Origin: Gillisia limnaea DSM 15749
Lineage (GTDB): Bacteria; Bacteroidota; Bacteroidia; Flavobacteriales; Flavobacteriaceae
Reading direction: 5' to 3'
Assembly: GCF_000243235.1 (NCBI RefSeq)
Contig: NZ_JH594606.1
Span: 1,777,228-1,841,227, forward strand
DNA: 64,000 nucleotides
The translations under genes were made by a program, and so were the position numbers. Under the pieces are notes generated by a model, which saw only the letters and a program-made list of their open reading frames with translations, did not search any database and was not told where the DNA came from. Below are positions 9,061 through 19,000 of the stretch, piece after piece (positions within the stretch are counted from its first letter, which is position 1; each line of letters begins with the position of its first letter).

Positions 9061-10314
9061 TTATTCATCAAATTTTTTAAAAAGAACACAGGCATTGTGA
9101 CCTCCAAACCCAAATGTATTGCTCATAACCACGTTAACATCACGTTTTTGCGCTTTGTTCAATGTTAAATTTAAAGCAGGGTCAATATTACTATCTGGAT
9201 TTTCATGATTGATTGTAGGCGGCACAATTCCGTGTGTGATGGAAAGGATAGAAGAAATTGCTTCTATAGCTCCAGCGGCACCCAACAAATGTCCGGTCAT
9301 GGATTTGGTAGAATTGATATTAATATTTTTAGCATGCGCTCCAAACACCTGGGATATGGCCTTAAGTTCTGCCACGTCTCCTAATGGGGTTGAAGTTCCA
9401 TGTGTATTAATAGCGTCTACATCCTCCGGAACCATTTTTGCATTTTGCAAACAGTTTTTCATCACAGCAATTACACCAATTCCATCAGGATGTGGGGCAG
9501 TCATGTGATAAGCATCTGATGACAATCCACCTCCAACAAATTCAGCATAAATTTTTGCTCCCCGGGCCTTTGCATGCTCATACTCTTCCAGAATCAAAGC
9601 TCCTGCCCCTTCCCCTAAAACGAAACCATCTCTGGTTGCATCAAAAGGTCTTGAAGCCGTTTCGGGACTTTCATTTCTGGTAGATAAAGCGTGCATGGCA
9701 TTGAATCCGCCCATTCCTGCTTTGGTCACTGCCGCTTCAGATCCGCCGGAAACAATGATATCACCGTATCCCAAGCGAATATAATTTAAGGCATCGAACA
9801 TTGCATTTGCGGCCGAGGCACATGCTGAAACTGTAGTATAATTAGGTCCCATAAAACCGTGACGTATGGAGATATTACCCGGGGCAATATCTGCGATCAT
9901 CTTAGGAATAAAAAACGGATTAAAACGAGGCGTTCCATCGCCGGTGGCAAAATTAATAACCTCGTCCTGAAAAGTTTCCAATCCCCCAATTCCTGCACCC
10001 CATATAACCCCAACCCGATGTTTGTCTATACCATTCAGTTCAATTCCAGAATCTTTAATAGCTTCATCAGAGGCTACTATGGCATATTGTGCAAACCTGT
10101 CGAGTTTTCTGGCTTCTTTGCGATCAAAAAAATCAAGGGCGTCAAAATTTTTAAGTTCACAAGCGAATTTAGTTTTGAATTTTTCGGCATCAAAATACGT
10201 AATGGGTGCAGAACCGCTTTTTCCGGCGATTAAGGCATTCCAATATGCTTCAACATTGTTACCTATAGGCGTTAAGGCCCCTAAACCTGTAACTACAACT
10301 CGCTTTAACTCCAT
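9061..10314 (-). CDS. fabF: Beta-ketoacyl-ACP synthase II
   Basis: Elongating condensing enzyme of type II fatty acid synthesis, adding malonyl-ACP units. The 417-residue product is full length. It starts with KRVVVTGLGALTPIGNN; the catalytic triad is visible as the Cys of VSACASAANAM (about residue 165) and the His of NTHGTSTPLGD and of MTGHLLGAAGA, with the glycine-rich SNTFGFGGHNA near the end. It lies 6 bases downstream of acpP and 8 bases upstream of rnc on the same strand. Confidence 0.98.
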   Translation of the reverse strand: MELKRVVVTGLGALTPIGNNVEAYWNALIAGKSGSAPITYFDAEKFKTKFACELKNFDALDFFDRKEARKLDRFAQYAIVASDEAIKDSGIELNGIDKHRVGVIWGAGIGGLETFQDEVINFATGDGTPRFNPFFIPKMIADIAPGNISIRHGFMGPNYTTVSACASAANAMFDALNYIRLGYGDIIVSGGSEAAVTKAGMGGFNAMHALSTRNESPETASRPFDATRDGFVLGEGAGALILEEYEHAKARGAKIYAEFVGGGLSSDAYHMTAPHPDGIGVIAVMKNCLQNAKMVPEDVDAINTHGTSTPLGDVAELKAISQVFGAHAKNININSTKSMTGHLLGAAGAIEAISSILSITHGIVPPTINHENPDSNIDPALNLTLNKAQKRDVNVVMSNTFGFGGHNACVLFKKFDE

Positions 10315-10320
10315 AAAGAA

Positions 10321-10557
10321 CTATCCTTTTGCGTTTTCGATATAAGAAATTGCCTGGCCTACGGTAGCAATGTTTTCTGCCTGGTCGTCTGGAATCTGGA
10401 TATCAAATTCTTTCTCAAACTCCATGATCAATTCCACAGTGTCTAACGAATCGGCGCCCAAGTCGTTGGTGAAGCTGGCTTCATTTACCACTTCATTCTC
10501 GTCAACTCCCAATTTGTCAACGATAATCGCTTTTACTCTTGATGCAATGTCTGACAT
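10321..10557 (-). CDS. acpP: Acyl carrier protein
   Basis: Small acidic carrier of acyl chains in fatty acid synthesis. The 78-residue product has the canonical DSL motif ([15 protein letters not shown]), with the phosphopantetheine-bearing Ser at residue 37, and a four-helix composition. Position directly before fabF is the classic arrangement. Transcription probably starts from the -7 element at 10587-10594. Confidence 0.98.
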   Translation of the reverse strand: MSDIASRVKAIIVDKLGVDENEVVNEASFTNDLGADSLDTVELIMEFEKEFDIQIPDDQAENIATVGQAISYIENAKG

Positions 10558-10586
10558 AATATTCTATTTTAATTTTGATTAGACGG

Positions 10587-10594
10587 CAAAAATA
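10587..10594 (-). promoter_or_regulatory. -7 element for acpP-fabF-rnc
   Basis: On the minus strand the sequence reads TATTTTTG, an exact TAnnTTTG. Predicted transcription start is about 10580, giving a 5' leader of roughly 20 bases before acpP. No clear -33 TTTG was found. Confidence 0.5.
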
Positions 10595-10704
10595 AAAAAC
10601 TTTATTTTAAAACCGGTTTTTAGTTTAAAAATGTGGTGGTAATTTACGGAAATTTCATTTAAAGCCTTTATTTTTACCATCTTTAATTATTAACAGACTC
10701 CTTT

Positions 10705-11307
10705 TTGAACACTCTAAAACCCATATCACCCAAAAAAATAGTCATCTTTGCTTCCGGATCCGGAACCAATGCAGAAAATATTATCCATTATTTTGAAAAC
10801 TCGGAACTGGCAAGAGTGGTTGCCGTATTTTCAAATAAACCCTCGGCTAAAGTTTTGGTTCGCGCCCATAATTTAAAAATCAAGTCGCTTTGTTTTGACA
10901 GGGAATCCTTTTACAAAACCAATGAAGTATTGAATATTTTGAAGGATATTAATCCTGATCTTATTGTACTTGCCGGATTTTTATGGCTCTTTCCATCTAA
11001 AACCCTGCAGGCCTTTCCCGCTAAAGTTATAAATCTTCATCCTGCTTTGCTTCCCAACTTTGGTGGTGCCGGAATGTATGGAGACCGTGTACATTCTGCG
11101 GTGATCGATCAAAAACACCAGAAAACAGGAATTACCATACATTATGTAAATGAAAAATACGATGAAGGCCAAACCATATTTCAAACTTCCATTCCGGTTG
11201 CTCCAAATGATACTCCTACAAGTTTAGCCGAAAAGATCCACGAGTTGGAATACCGGCATTTCCCTGAAATAATTAAAAATCTTCTAGAAAATAAAGCTGT
11301 TGACTAA
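10705..11307 (+). CDS. purN: Phosphoribosylglycinamide formyltransferase
   Basis: Third step of purine synthesis: transfers formyl from 10-formyl-THF to GAR. The 200-residue product matches the family length. Seen: IVIFASGSGTNAENI near the start, the catalytic INLHPALLP (Asn and His) about residue 110, and HYVNEKYDEGQTIFQ containing the catalytic Asp. The start is TTG at 10705: an in-frame TAA lies upstream and there is no in-frame ATG before the substrate-binding loop. Its last 8 bases overlap the RNase HI start. Purine genes purN and purF lie within 2 kb of each other here rather than in one tight operon. Confidence 0.95.
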   Translation: MNTLKPISPKKIVIFASGSGTNAENIIHYFENSELARVVAVFSNKPSAKVLVRAHNLKIKSLCFDRESFYKTNEVLNILKDINPDLIVLAGFLWLFPSKTLQAFPAKVINLHPALLPNFGGAGMYGDRVHSAVIDQKHQKTGITIHYVNEKYDEGQTIFQTSIPVAPNDTPTSLAEKIHELEYRHFPEIIKNLLENKAVD

Positions 11308-11767
11308 GCCAGACGTTCACATTTATACCGATGGCGCCGCCAGGGGAAATCCCGGACCCGGTGGCTATGGAATAGTCATGGAATGGGTAGGCAAACCTTA
11401 TAAAAAAGAGTTTGCACAGGGTTTTAAGCACACCACCAATAACCGGATGGAATTACTTGCAGTAACAGAAGCCTTAAAAAAACTGAAAAATCCCGGTACT
11501 TCGGTGTTGGTTTTTACAGATTCGAAATACGTAGCAGATTCAGTAAAAAAAGGCTGGGTTTTTAATTGGGAAAAAAAAGGGTTTAAAGACCGAAAGAATT
11601 CAGATTTATGGAAGGATTTTTTAATCGAATTCAGAAAACATAAGGTTGATTTTAAATGGATTAAAGGTCACAACAATCATTCTCAAAATGAACGCTGCGA
11701 TGCGCTCGCAGTAGAAGCAATTAAAAAATCCCGTCTACTTATTGACAACGGATTTAGAGAGGACTAA
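11300..11767 (+). CDS. rnhA: Ribonuclease HI
   Basis: Removes RNA from RNA-DNA hybrids. The 155-residue product carries the full catalytic set: Asp11 in YTDGAARGNPGPGGYG, Glu51 in NNRMELLAV, Asp74 in FTDSKYV and the Asp in NERCDALAVEA, plus the WIKGHNNH histidine loop. The start must be non-ATG: TTG at 11300 lies within the end of purN, and the first ATG would remove catalytic Asp11. An in-frame TAG lies 15 bases upstream, so only a CTG at 11297 competes. Overlap with purN suggests coupled translation. Confidence 0.94.
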   Translation: MTKPDVHIYTDGAARGNPGPGGYGIVMEWVGKPYKKEFAQGFKHTTNNRMELLAVTEALKKLKNPGTSVLVFTDSKYVADSVKKGWVFNWEKKGFKDRKNSDLWKDFLIEFRKHKVDFKWIKGHNNHSQNERCDALAVEAIKKSRLLIDNGFRED

Positions 11768-11829
11768 AACGAGCTTTTTTGATTTAGTTAAATTTTTAAA
11801 ATCACCCAAAGGTCTTGAAAAACAAACCG

Positions 11830-11837
11830 TACCTTTG
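11830..11837 (+). promoter_or_regulatory. -7 element for the PfkB kinase
   Basis: TACCTTTG matches TAnnTTTG exactly; predicted transcription start is about 11844, 17 bases before the ATG at 11861. A TTG is only 12 bases upstream (11815-11817), short of the usual spacing. Confidence 0.45.
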
Positions 11838-11860
11838 CGCCACAAATTTGAAACCATATT

Positions 11861-12799
11861 ATGAGTAAATTATTGATAGTAGGCACAGTAGCCTTCGATG
11901 CAATTGAAACCCCATTTGGCAAAACCGATAAAATTCTTGGAGGTGCTGCAACTTATATTGGCCTCTCTTCTGCCCAATTTGAAATAGACAACGCTATAGT
12001 ATCCATTGTTGGAGACGATTTCCCAAACACTCATCTTGAATTATTAACCAACAAAGGGGTTAATATAGATGGGATCGAAATAGTAAAAGGAGGGAAAACT
12101 TTTTTCTGGAGCGGAAAATACCATAATGATCTTAATAGCCGTGATACCCTGGAAACTCAATTAAATGTACTGGCAGATTTCAACCCCGTTGTTCCGGCTG
12201 TATATCAAGATGCGGAAATGATCATGCTTGGGAATTTACATCCCTTGGTTCAGCTTAGTGTACTGGAACAGGTGAAAAACCCAAAGCTGGTGGTGCTGGA
12301 CACGATGAATTTTTGGATGGATAACGCCTGGGACGATCTTTTAAAAGTTATCAAAAAAGTGGATGTGATCACTATCAATGATGAAGAAGCAAGACAACTT
12401 ACCGGAGAACATTCCCTGGTAAAAGCGGCCCGGAAAATTGAGGAAATGGGACCTGATTATGTGGTTATAAAAAAAGGGGAACACGGTGCCCTTCTTTTCC
12501 ATGAAGAACAAATTTTCTTTGCTCCTGCACTGCCGCTGGAAGAAGTTTTTGATCCTACCGGAGCTGGCGATACTTTTGCCGGAGGATTTATTGGCCACCT
12601 GGTAAAAACAGGAGATATTTCGTTTGAAAATATGAAAAATGCAGTTATTTATGGGTCTACCCTTGCCTCTTTCTGCGTAGAAAAATTCGGGACAGAACGA
12701 ATGGAAACCCTCACCAAGCAAGAGATTCAGCTGCGCCTAAGAGAATTTGAAAACTTAACCCAATTTGATATAGAATTAACACCAAAAAAAGTCCGGTAA
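11861..12799 (+). CDS. PfkB family sugar or nucleoside kinase
   Basis: Cytoplasmic ribokinase-fold kinase, 312 residues. Seen: N-terminal GTVAFDAIETPFG and GGAATYIGLS (substrate side), VITINDEEARQLTG (family signature 1 region) and the C-terminal DPTGAGDTFAGGFIGHL (signature 2, catalytic Asp and anion hole, about residue 230). The absence of the long lid typical of fructokinases, and the position directly before purF, fit a nucleoside or ribose substrate, but this is inference. Relatives in flavobacteria are annotated only as sugar kinase. The stop codon lies inside a terminator hairpin. Confidence 0.88.
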   Translation: MSKLLIVGTVAFDAIETPFGKTDKILGGAATYIGLSSAQFEIDNAIVSIVGDDFPNTHLELLTNKGVNIDGIEIVKGGKTFFWSGKYHNDLNSRDTLETQLNVLADFNPVVPAVYQDAEMIMLGNLHPLVQLSVLEQVKNPKLVVLDTMNFWMDNAWDDLLKVIKKVDVITINDEEARQLTGEHSLVKAARKIEEMGPDYVVIKKGEHGALLFHEEQIFFAPALPLEEVFDPTGAGDTFAGGFIGHLVKTGDISFENMKNAVIYGSTLASFCVEKFGTERMETLTKQEIQLRLREFENLTQFDIELTPKKVR

Positions 12800-12815
12800 T
12801 TATTGGACTTTTTTT
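12784..12815 (+). terminator. Terminator after the PfkB kinase
   Basis: Arms AAAAAAAGTCC (12784-12794) and GGACTTTTTTT (12805-12815) form an 11-bp stem with a 10-base loop. The 5' arm is coding sequence and the stop codon sits in the loop. Confidence 0.8.
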
Positions 12816-12862
12816 GTGACTAAGTATACCATTAACCCACTTGAATCCGAAAGGAATTTACT

Positions 12863-14761
12863 ATGAGCGATGCTATTAAACATGAGTGTGGAATTGCACT
12901 TATCCGACTATTAAAACCCTTAGAATTCTACAAAGAAAAATATGGCACTGCATTTTATGGCGTGAATAAAATGTACCTAATGATGGAAAAGCAGCATAAC
13001 CGTGGTCAGGATGGAGCAGGTTTTGCCAGTATCAAATTAAATACCATTCCCGGAGATCGCTACATAAGCAGGGTACGTTCCAATGCAGCACAGCCTATAC
13101 AAGATATATTCAAACAAATAAATGAGCGTATCAATGCCGAGATTGCAGAACATCCCGAGTATGCCAACGATGTTAGCCTTCAAAAAAAACATTTACCATA
13201 CATAGGCGAATTGTATTTAGGGCACGTGCGCTATGGAACCTTTGGTAAAAACAGTATTGAGAGTGTGCACCCTTTTTTACGCCAAAATAACTGGATGCAT
13301 CGAAACCTTATCGTTGCCGGGAATTTCAATATGACCAACGTTTCACAACTTTTCAATAATCTTGTAGAATTAGGTCAACATCCCAAAGAACGTGCAGATA
13401 CGGTTACGGTGATGGAAAAAATTGGTCATTTTTTAGATTCTGAAGTTCGGAAATTATACAAAAAGCTCAAGCATGAAGGATATTCCAAAGTGCAGGCTTC
13501 TCCTTTGATTGCGGAACGATTAAATGTCGCAAAGATTTTGAGAAAATCGGCTAAAAACTGGGACGGAGGTTATGCAATGGCTGGCTTATTAGGCCATGGA
13601 GATTCCTTTGTACTACGTGATCCTTCAGGGATTAGGCCGGCTTATTATTACCAGGATGATGAAGTTGTAGTAGTCGCTTCAGAAAGACCTGTTATACAAA
13701 CCGTTTTTAACGTAAAGTTTGAAGATGTTAAGGAACTTGATCCGGGACATGCCATTATCACTAAAAAGAGCGGGGAAGTTAATATTACCGAAATACTGGA
13801 ACCTCTGGAACGAAAAGCCTGTTCCTTTGAGCGGATCTATTTCTCCCGCGGAAGTGATGCAGAAATATATAATGAGCGAAAAATGCTGGGCAGATTACTT
13901 ATGCCTGAAGTATTAAAAAGCATTAAACACGATACAATAAATACGGTGTTTTCATTTATCCCCAATACGGCTGAAACTTCTTTCTACGGAATGGTGGAAG
14001 CAGCACAGGATGAATTGAATAAACAAAAAAACCAGGCAATCCTGGAGGAAAAAGAAACCCTCACCGATGAGCGCTTGCAGGAAATTCTTGCGCACAGATT
14101 GAGAACAGAAAAAATTGCCGTTAAAGATGTTAAGCTGCGCACCTTTATAACTGAGGATAGCAGCCGGGATGATCTTGTAACCCATGTATATGATGTTACC
14201 TACGGGGTGGTAAAACCTACAGACAATCTTGTGATAATTGATGACAGTATTGTTAGGGGCACTACCCTTAAAAAGAGTATTATAAAAATGATGGACAGAT
14301 TAAACCCCAAAAAATTAATCGTGGTTTCCTCTGCCCCTCAAATTCGTTATCCCGATTGTTACGGAATTGATATGGCCCGACTGGAAGACTTTGTTGCTTT
14401 TAAAGCTGCCCTTGCCTTGCTGGAAGACACAAATCAATACCATATCGTGGATTCTGTTTATGAAAAATGTAAAAAACAAGTGGAATTGGCAGATGAAGAA
14501 GTTCAAAACTTTGTTACAGAGGTTTACGCACCGTTTACAGATCAGGAAATTTCAGATAAAATTGCAGAATTATTAAGTGAGCCTGAGGTTGAAACCGAAG
14601 TTCACGTTATCTACCAAACCGTGGAAAACCTTCATAAAGCATGTCCCAAGAATTTAGGCGACTGGTATTTTACAGGAGATTATCCTACTTTTGGAGGAAA
14701 CAGGGTTGTTAACAGGGCTTTTATAAATTTTTATGAAGGGAATAAGGACAGAGCATACTAG
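12863..14761 (+). CDS. purF: Amidophosphoribosyltransferase, long Bacteroidota form
   Basis: First committed step of purine synthesis: glutamine plus PRPP to phosphoribosylamine. The nucleophilic cysteine is at residue 9 (KHECGIAL), so an 8-residue propeptide must be removed to expose it, as in Bacillus-type enzymes. Glutaminase residues follow in NRGQDGAGF and LGHVRYGTFG. The phosphoribosyltransferase half has the PRPP loop LVIIDDSIVRGTT (about residue 455). At 632 residues it is well above the 470-510 of E. coli and Bacillus PurF, with an insertion around residues 385-440 and a C-terminal extension, a form I associate with Bacteroidota. It has its own transcript after the kinase terminator. 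Confidence 0.95.
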   Translation: MSDAIKHECGIALIRLLKPLEFYKEKYGTAFYGVNKMYLMMEKQHNRGQDGAGFASIKLNTIPGDRYISRVRSNAAQPIQDIFKQINERINAEIAEHPEYANDVSLQKKHLPYIGELYLGHVRYGTFGKNSIESVHPFLRQNNWMHRNLIVAGNFNMTNVSQLFNNLVELGQHPKERADTVTVMEKIGHFLDSEVRKLYKKLKHEGYSKVQASPLIAERLNVAKILRKSAKNWDGGYAMAGLLGHGDSFVLRDPSGIRPAYYYQDDEVVVVASERPVIQTVFNVKFEDVKELDPGHAIITKKSGEVNITEILEPLERKACSFERIYFSRGSDAEIYNERKMLGRLLMPEVLKSIKHDTINTVFSFIPNTAETSFYGMVEAAQDELNKQKNQAILEEKETLTDERLQEILAHRLRTEKIAVKDVKLRTFITEDSSRDDLVTHVYDVTYGVVKPTDNLVIIDDSIVRGTTLKKSIIKMMDRLNPKKLIVVSSAPQIRYPDCYGIDMARLEDFVAFKAALALLEDTNQYHIVDSVYEKCKKQVELADEEVQNFVTEVYAPFTDQEISDKIAELLSEPEVETEVHVIYQTVENLHKACPKNLGDWYFTGDYPTFGGNRVVNRAFINFYEGNKDRAY

Positions 14762-14838
14762 TTTTTTCTTACAACTTATTAGAAATAATTATAGAAAAGT
14801 GCCTTTCAACTAATATTTGGGTAGTTCACCTAAAAGTG

Positions 14839-14869
14839 TTTGCTTGAAAGATGGTTTCATCTATATTAG
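14839..14869 (+). promoter_or_regulatory. Candidate promoter of small RNA copy 1
   Basis: TTTG at 14839-14842, 19 bases, then TATATTAG at 14862-14869. The spacing is that of Bacteroidota promoters, and the predicted start (about 14875) is the first base of the conserved repeat. Copy 2 has TATCTTGC at the same distance (13 bases) before its repeat start. Confidence 0.5.
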
Positions 14870-14874
14870 CAGAA

Positions 14875-14946
14875 CCATAGCATAAGTAGGTTAAGTTCAT
14901 GGTAGATTTGGGGCAAAAAAAGGTGGACTCTCGTCTGCCTTTTTTT
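14875..14946 (+). ncRNA. Putative small RNA, copy 1 of a tandem pair
   Basis: A 72-base unit that is nearly identical to 15090-15160. The first part holds the invariant block CATAAGTAGGTTAAGT and, after two variable bases, ATGGTAGATTTGGGGC. ACCAT and ATGGT could close a stem around the first block. The 3' end is an intrinsic terminator: GGTGGAC (14922-14928), loop TCTC, GTCTGCC (14933-14939), flanked by an A-run and T-run. Compared with copy 2 the 3' arm differs by T for C, which keeps pairing as G-U. A candidate promoter ends just before the unit. No family name can be assigned from reading alone. Confidence 0.6.
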
Positions 14947-15089
14947 ATGTCCAATAATTTCTAAGAAATTCCTTTCATTTATTCTTAAAATCTCCCTAAA
15001 AAAAGGCCATTAAGTAGCGTATAACCTATATATATGCCGTTTAGCTAAAAATTTTTTTTTCTTGTATGTTATTTAATATCTTGCACTCA

Positions 15090-15160
15090 CCATTGCATAA
15101 GTAGGTTAAGTATATGGTAGATTTGGGGCAAAAAAGGTGGACTCTCCGTCCGCCTTTTTT
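15090..15160 (+). ncRNA. Putative small RNA, copy 2 of a tandem pair
   Basis: Second copy, starting 215 bases after the first. Invariant blocks are the same; the differences are in the two bases before ATGGTAG, in the length of the A-run (six against seven), one extra C in the terminator loop (TCTCC), and GTCCGCC for GTCTGCC in the 3' stem arm. TATCTTGC at 15077-15084 serves as a possible -7 element. The sequences between and upstream of the two copies are unrelated apart from the promoter-like positions, so conservation is limited to the proposed transcript. Confidence 0.6.
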
Positions 15161-15171
15161 CATTTTTAAAC

Positions 15172-15208
15172 CAAAAAAAAGCCCGCTACGGATCGGATGT
15201 AGCAGGCC
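15172..15208 (-). terminator. Terminator of superoxide dismutase gene
   Basis: On the minus strand GCCTGCTAC (15199-15207) pairs with GTAGCGGGC (15181-15189), 9 bp with one G-U, followed by eight T. It lies just downstream of the sod stop codon and faces the terminator of small RNA copy 2. Confidence 0.85.
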
Positions 15209-15229
15209 TATCTTAACAACTATTTTTAT

Positions 15230-15838
15230 CTATTTTCCTTTCGCAAATCGGGATGCAACTTCTTTCCAGTCTATAACGTTAAAGAATGCTTCGATATAAT
15301 CCGGACGTTTATTTTGATAATGTAAATAATAAGCGTGCTCCCAAACATCAATTCCTAAAATAGGGGTTCCGCCACATCCAACTCCAGGCATTAATGGGTT
15401 ATCTTGATTTGGAGTAGAACAAATTTCAACTTTTCCTCCCTCATGAACGCACAACCAGGCCCAACCTGAACCAAATTGCCCGGCAGCAGCCTTGGAGAAT
15501 TCTTCCTTAAAGGCATCGATAGATCCAAAAGCTGTATCTATAGCCTTTGCCAAATCCCCTTCAGGTTTTCCACCACCATTTGGAGACATGATCTCCCAAT
15601 ATAAAGTATGATTGTAATACCCTCCTCCATTATTTCTAACAGCAGCATTACTTTTGTCGAGATTCTTAAGAATATTCTCTATAGTTTTACCTTCGTGATC
15701 TGTCCCTTCAATTGCAGCGTTCAATTTGGAAGTGTACCCCGCGTGATGCTTCCCGTGGTGAATTTCCATTGTTTTTGCATCTATATGAGGTTCTAATGCA
15801 TCGAAAGCATATTTTAATTTTGGTAATTCAAAAGCCAT
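15230..15838 (-). CDS. Superoxide dismutase, Fe/Mn type
   Basis: Disproportionates superoxide. The 202-residue product has the Fe/Mn-SOD layout: N-terminal [16 protein letters not shown] and [12 protein letters not shown] with the first metal ligand His27, the second His in [11 protein letters not shown], and Asp and His in [13 protein letters not shown] (about residues 163-167). GGGYYNH and the QFGSGWAWL stretch occur in both metal classes, so iron versus manganese cannot be settled here. There is no signal peptide, so it acts in the cytoplasm. It is monocistronic, with its own promoter and terminator. Confidence 0.96.
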   Translation of the reverse strand: MAFELPKLKYAFDALEPHIDAKTMEIHHGKHHAGYTSKLNAAIEGTDHEGKTIENILKNLDKSNAAVRNNGGGYYNHTLYWEIMSPNGGGKPEGDLAKAIDTAFGSIDAFKEEFSKAAAGQFGSGWAWLCVHEGGKVEICSTPNQDNPLMPGVGCGGTPILGIDVWEHAYYLHYQNKRPDYIEAFFNVIDWKEVASRFAKGK

Positions 15839-15876
15839 AATTATATTTATTTTTGTTATTATTTAATCATTTTTCC

Positions 15877-15884
15877 CAAATTTA
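15877..15884 (-). promoter_or_regulatory. -7 element for superoxide dismutase
   Basis: Minus strand reads TAAATTTG, an exact TAnnTTTG. Predicted start about 15870, giving a leader of about 32 bases. Confidence 0.5.
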
Positions 15885-16011
15885 AGTATTAAGCCTATTA
15901 TTAAAAATATTTTTGTGTTATAAATTACTTAAAGATTGCATTTATACAAGACTTGGTTTAAAATTTATAACTATACTCCTGTAGCTTTCTAAACCTTCAA
16001 AAATTCAAATA

Positions 16012-19000
16012 TTGAATACCCAGAATACATTTACCGTTTATAACGCCTCTGCAGGTTCCGGAAAAACTTATACCCTGGTAAAGCAATATCTTTTGTTGCT
16101 TTTTAATGCCGCGAAAAATGATTCCTATAAAAATATTCTTGCCATCACTTTTACAAACAAGGCGGTAGCCGAAATGAAATCCAGAGTGATACTTAATTTG
16201 AACGCTTTGGCACAGGAGGAATGCCCTGCAAATTCTAAAAATTTACTAACCGATTTGGTAAAGGAAACAGGAATGCCTGCCACGGAAATTAAGTTGAAAT
16301 CAAGAAAAATCCTAAAAAGTATCCTCCATAATTATGCTGCATTTGACATTTCCACGATAGACCGGTTTACTCATAAAATTATCCGGACTTTCGCAAAAGA
16401 TCTTGGGATCCCTGTTAATTTTGAAGTGGAATTGAATATAAAACAGGTACTAAAAGAAGCGGTAGACAGGGTTATAAGCCGCGCCGGAGAGGATAAAAAA
16501 CTTACCAAGGCCCTGCTTAGTTACACAATTTCCAAGGCCGATGATGATAAAAGCTGGGATATTTCAAAAGACCTTTTCGAATTTTCGGCATTGCTTACAC
16601 AGGAAAATCATCAAAAATATGTCACGCTTCTAAAAGGTAAGACCTTACAGGATTTTGAAGATTTTTCGAAAAAACTCAAGCAAGAAACAATAGCAACCGA
16701 GGAAATTATAAACGATACGGCAGAAAGTTTTTTTGAACTGGTTGATCTGGAAGGCCTGGAAAAAGCAAATTTTAATGGAGGATACCTCTCTAAATATTTC
16801 GAAAAAATCCGTTTAAAGGATTATTCAAGGCCATTTGGTGCTAAATGGCAGGAGGAAATCGATGACAAACCGCTGTATTCTAAAGCAGTTCCGTCAGATA
16901 AAAAAGCAGTTCTAGATCTGCATAAGGCGCAAATTATATTGCTTTTTAAAACTTCCAGAGCAGGGATTTTCAGAAGGGAATATTTAAAAGAAATTATCAA
17001 AAATTTAAATCCACTCTCCTTACTGAGCGAAATTTCAGCAGAAATTGAAAACATCAAAAAAGAACGCTCCCTGGTATTGATCTCAGACTTTAATCCAACA
17101 ATCGCGGCAGAGATCAATCAGCAGCCCGCTCCTTTTATATATGAACGACTGGGGGAACGCTACCGGAATTATTTTATAGATGAATTTCAGGATACCTCAG
17201 AGATGCAATGGCAAAATATTGTTCCTTTAATAGACCACGCGCTCTCCAGTGAACATTTAAACAATGAAAATGCAAATCTCACGATCGTAGGAGATGCTAA
17301 GCAATCCATCTATAGGTTCCGCGGCGGCAAGGCTGAACAATTTATAGATCTGTACAATGATCAAAACCCTTTTACCACAGAAAAAAATATTATCAACCTG
17401 CCAAATAATTACAGAAGTGCAGAAAAAATAGTGGAGTTCAACAATTCATTTTTTGAATTTATATCAGGGAAATTTGAAAACCCGGTGTACAGTGAATTAT
17501 TTAAGTCCAGTTCGCAAAAGGCGATCAAGGAATTTCCGGGCTATGTGAATATCTCTTTTATGGAAACCGAAAATAAAGAGGAAGAATTGGAGCTTCAGCC
17601 AGAAAGAGTTTTTGAAATAGTTAAAGATCTTGAAAGCCAGGGGATGTCAAAAAGTGATATTTGTGTTTTGACACGAACCCGAAACCAGAGTTTTGCAATA
17701 GCAAAATACTTGAGTGAGCAAGGCATTTCAATTGTTTCTTCAGAATCCTTATTGGTTTCAAACTCTCCCGAAGTTAATTTCATCAATGCCATTTTTGAGT
17801 TTTCATTAACCAATGAGGATAAAAATTTGAAATGGAAAATTTTAAACTATCTCAATCATACACTGAATATTGAAAATCCGCATAGGAATCTTGAGCAAAA
17901 TCTAGCATATGATGGTAGCCTGTTTTTTGATTGGTTAAAAGAATATAACATCAACTTTGACCTCGGGAAACTGAAGATTTTGACGCTTTATGAGGCGGCA
18001 GAATATATTATCCGGAGTTTTTCACTTATTAAAAAATCTGATGCATACCTTCAGTTTTACCTGGATTTTATCTTTGAGAAAACCTCAAAAAACTTCACCG
18101 GAATCCCGGCATATCTGGAACTTTGGGAACAGGAAGCAGGAAAATTGAGCATTGTTGCTCCAAAAACCGAACATGCTGTTCAAATCATGACTATCCATAA
18201 ATCTAAAGGCCTGGAATTTCCAGTGGTGATCTATCCATTCGCGAAAACAAAACTGAGGGATGTAAGCCGCGATTACCTTTGGGTACCACTTCCGGAAAAC
18301 CTTGATGATATTCCCGTGGGATATTTAAAAGCTTCAGAAAAGATGAAGAATTGGGGTGAATTTGAGGCCGCTGCTTTCCGGGAGCGGGTAGATCAAACCG
18401 AGTTTGACAATATAAACATACTGTATGTTGCATTTACAAGGGCTTCTCAACAGTTATATGTTATTTCAAATTATGAACTGAATAGTAAAGGGGATGAAGA
18501 TGAAAAAAAGGTATCAGGATTATTGATAGGTTTCCTGAAATCACTTCAACTCTGGAATGAAAACAAGATTTATGAGTTTGGAAATAAAGAACTCACCAAT
18601 TATAAGAAAGAAATAGCTGCTGAAACTATTCGCCAGGAAAATTATTACTCTTCCCCAACAAGATCTAATGCCGTGAAATTAATAACCAGCTCCGGTGTTA
18701 TATGGGGATCGGCCAGAGAAGAAGCTATTAAAAGAGGAAATTTGATCCATGATATTCTTTCTGAAATAGATACTTCAGAAGATATTCAAAAGACATTAGA
18801 AAAATTTTCAGAAAAAGAAAACCTGGATTTGAAAGAGAAAGAGGAAATAAAAGAAATTTTATGGCAGGTAATCTCACATCCTGAGTTAAGCCCTTATTTT
18901 TTGAAGGAATCAAAAATTTACAGGGAACGGGACATCATAAGTCCGGATGGCGCACTATTAAGGCCGGATAGATTGATCTTTGATGGAAAAACGGTTACCA

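Noticed and set aside
15114..15299. A 61-codon frame starting ATGGTAGATTTGGGG inside small RNA copy 2
   Set aside because: Copy 1 has one more A in the run, which breaks the frame after seven codons, so conservation is at RNA level. A leader peptide of seven residues remains possible but unsupported.
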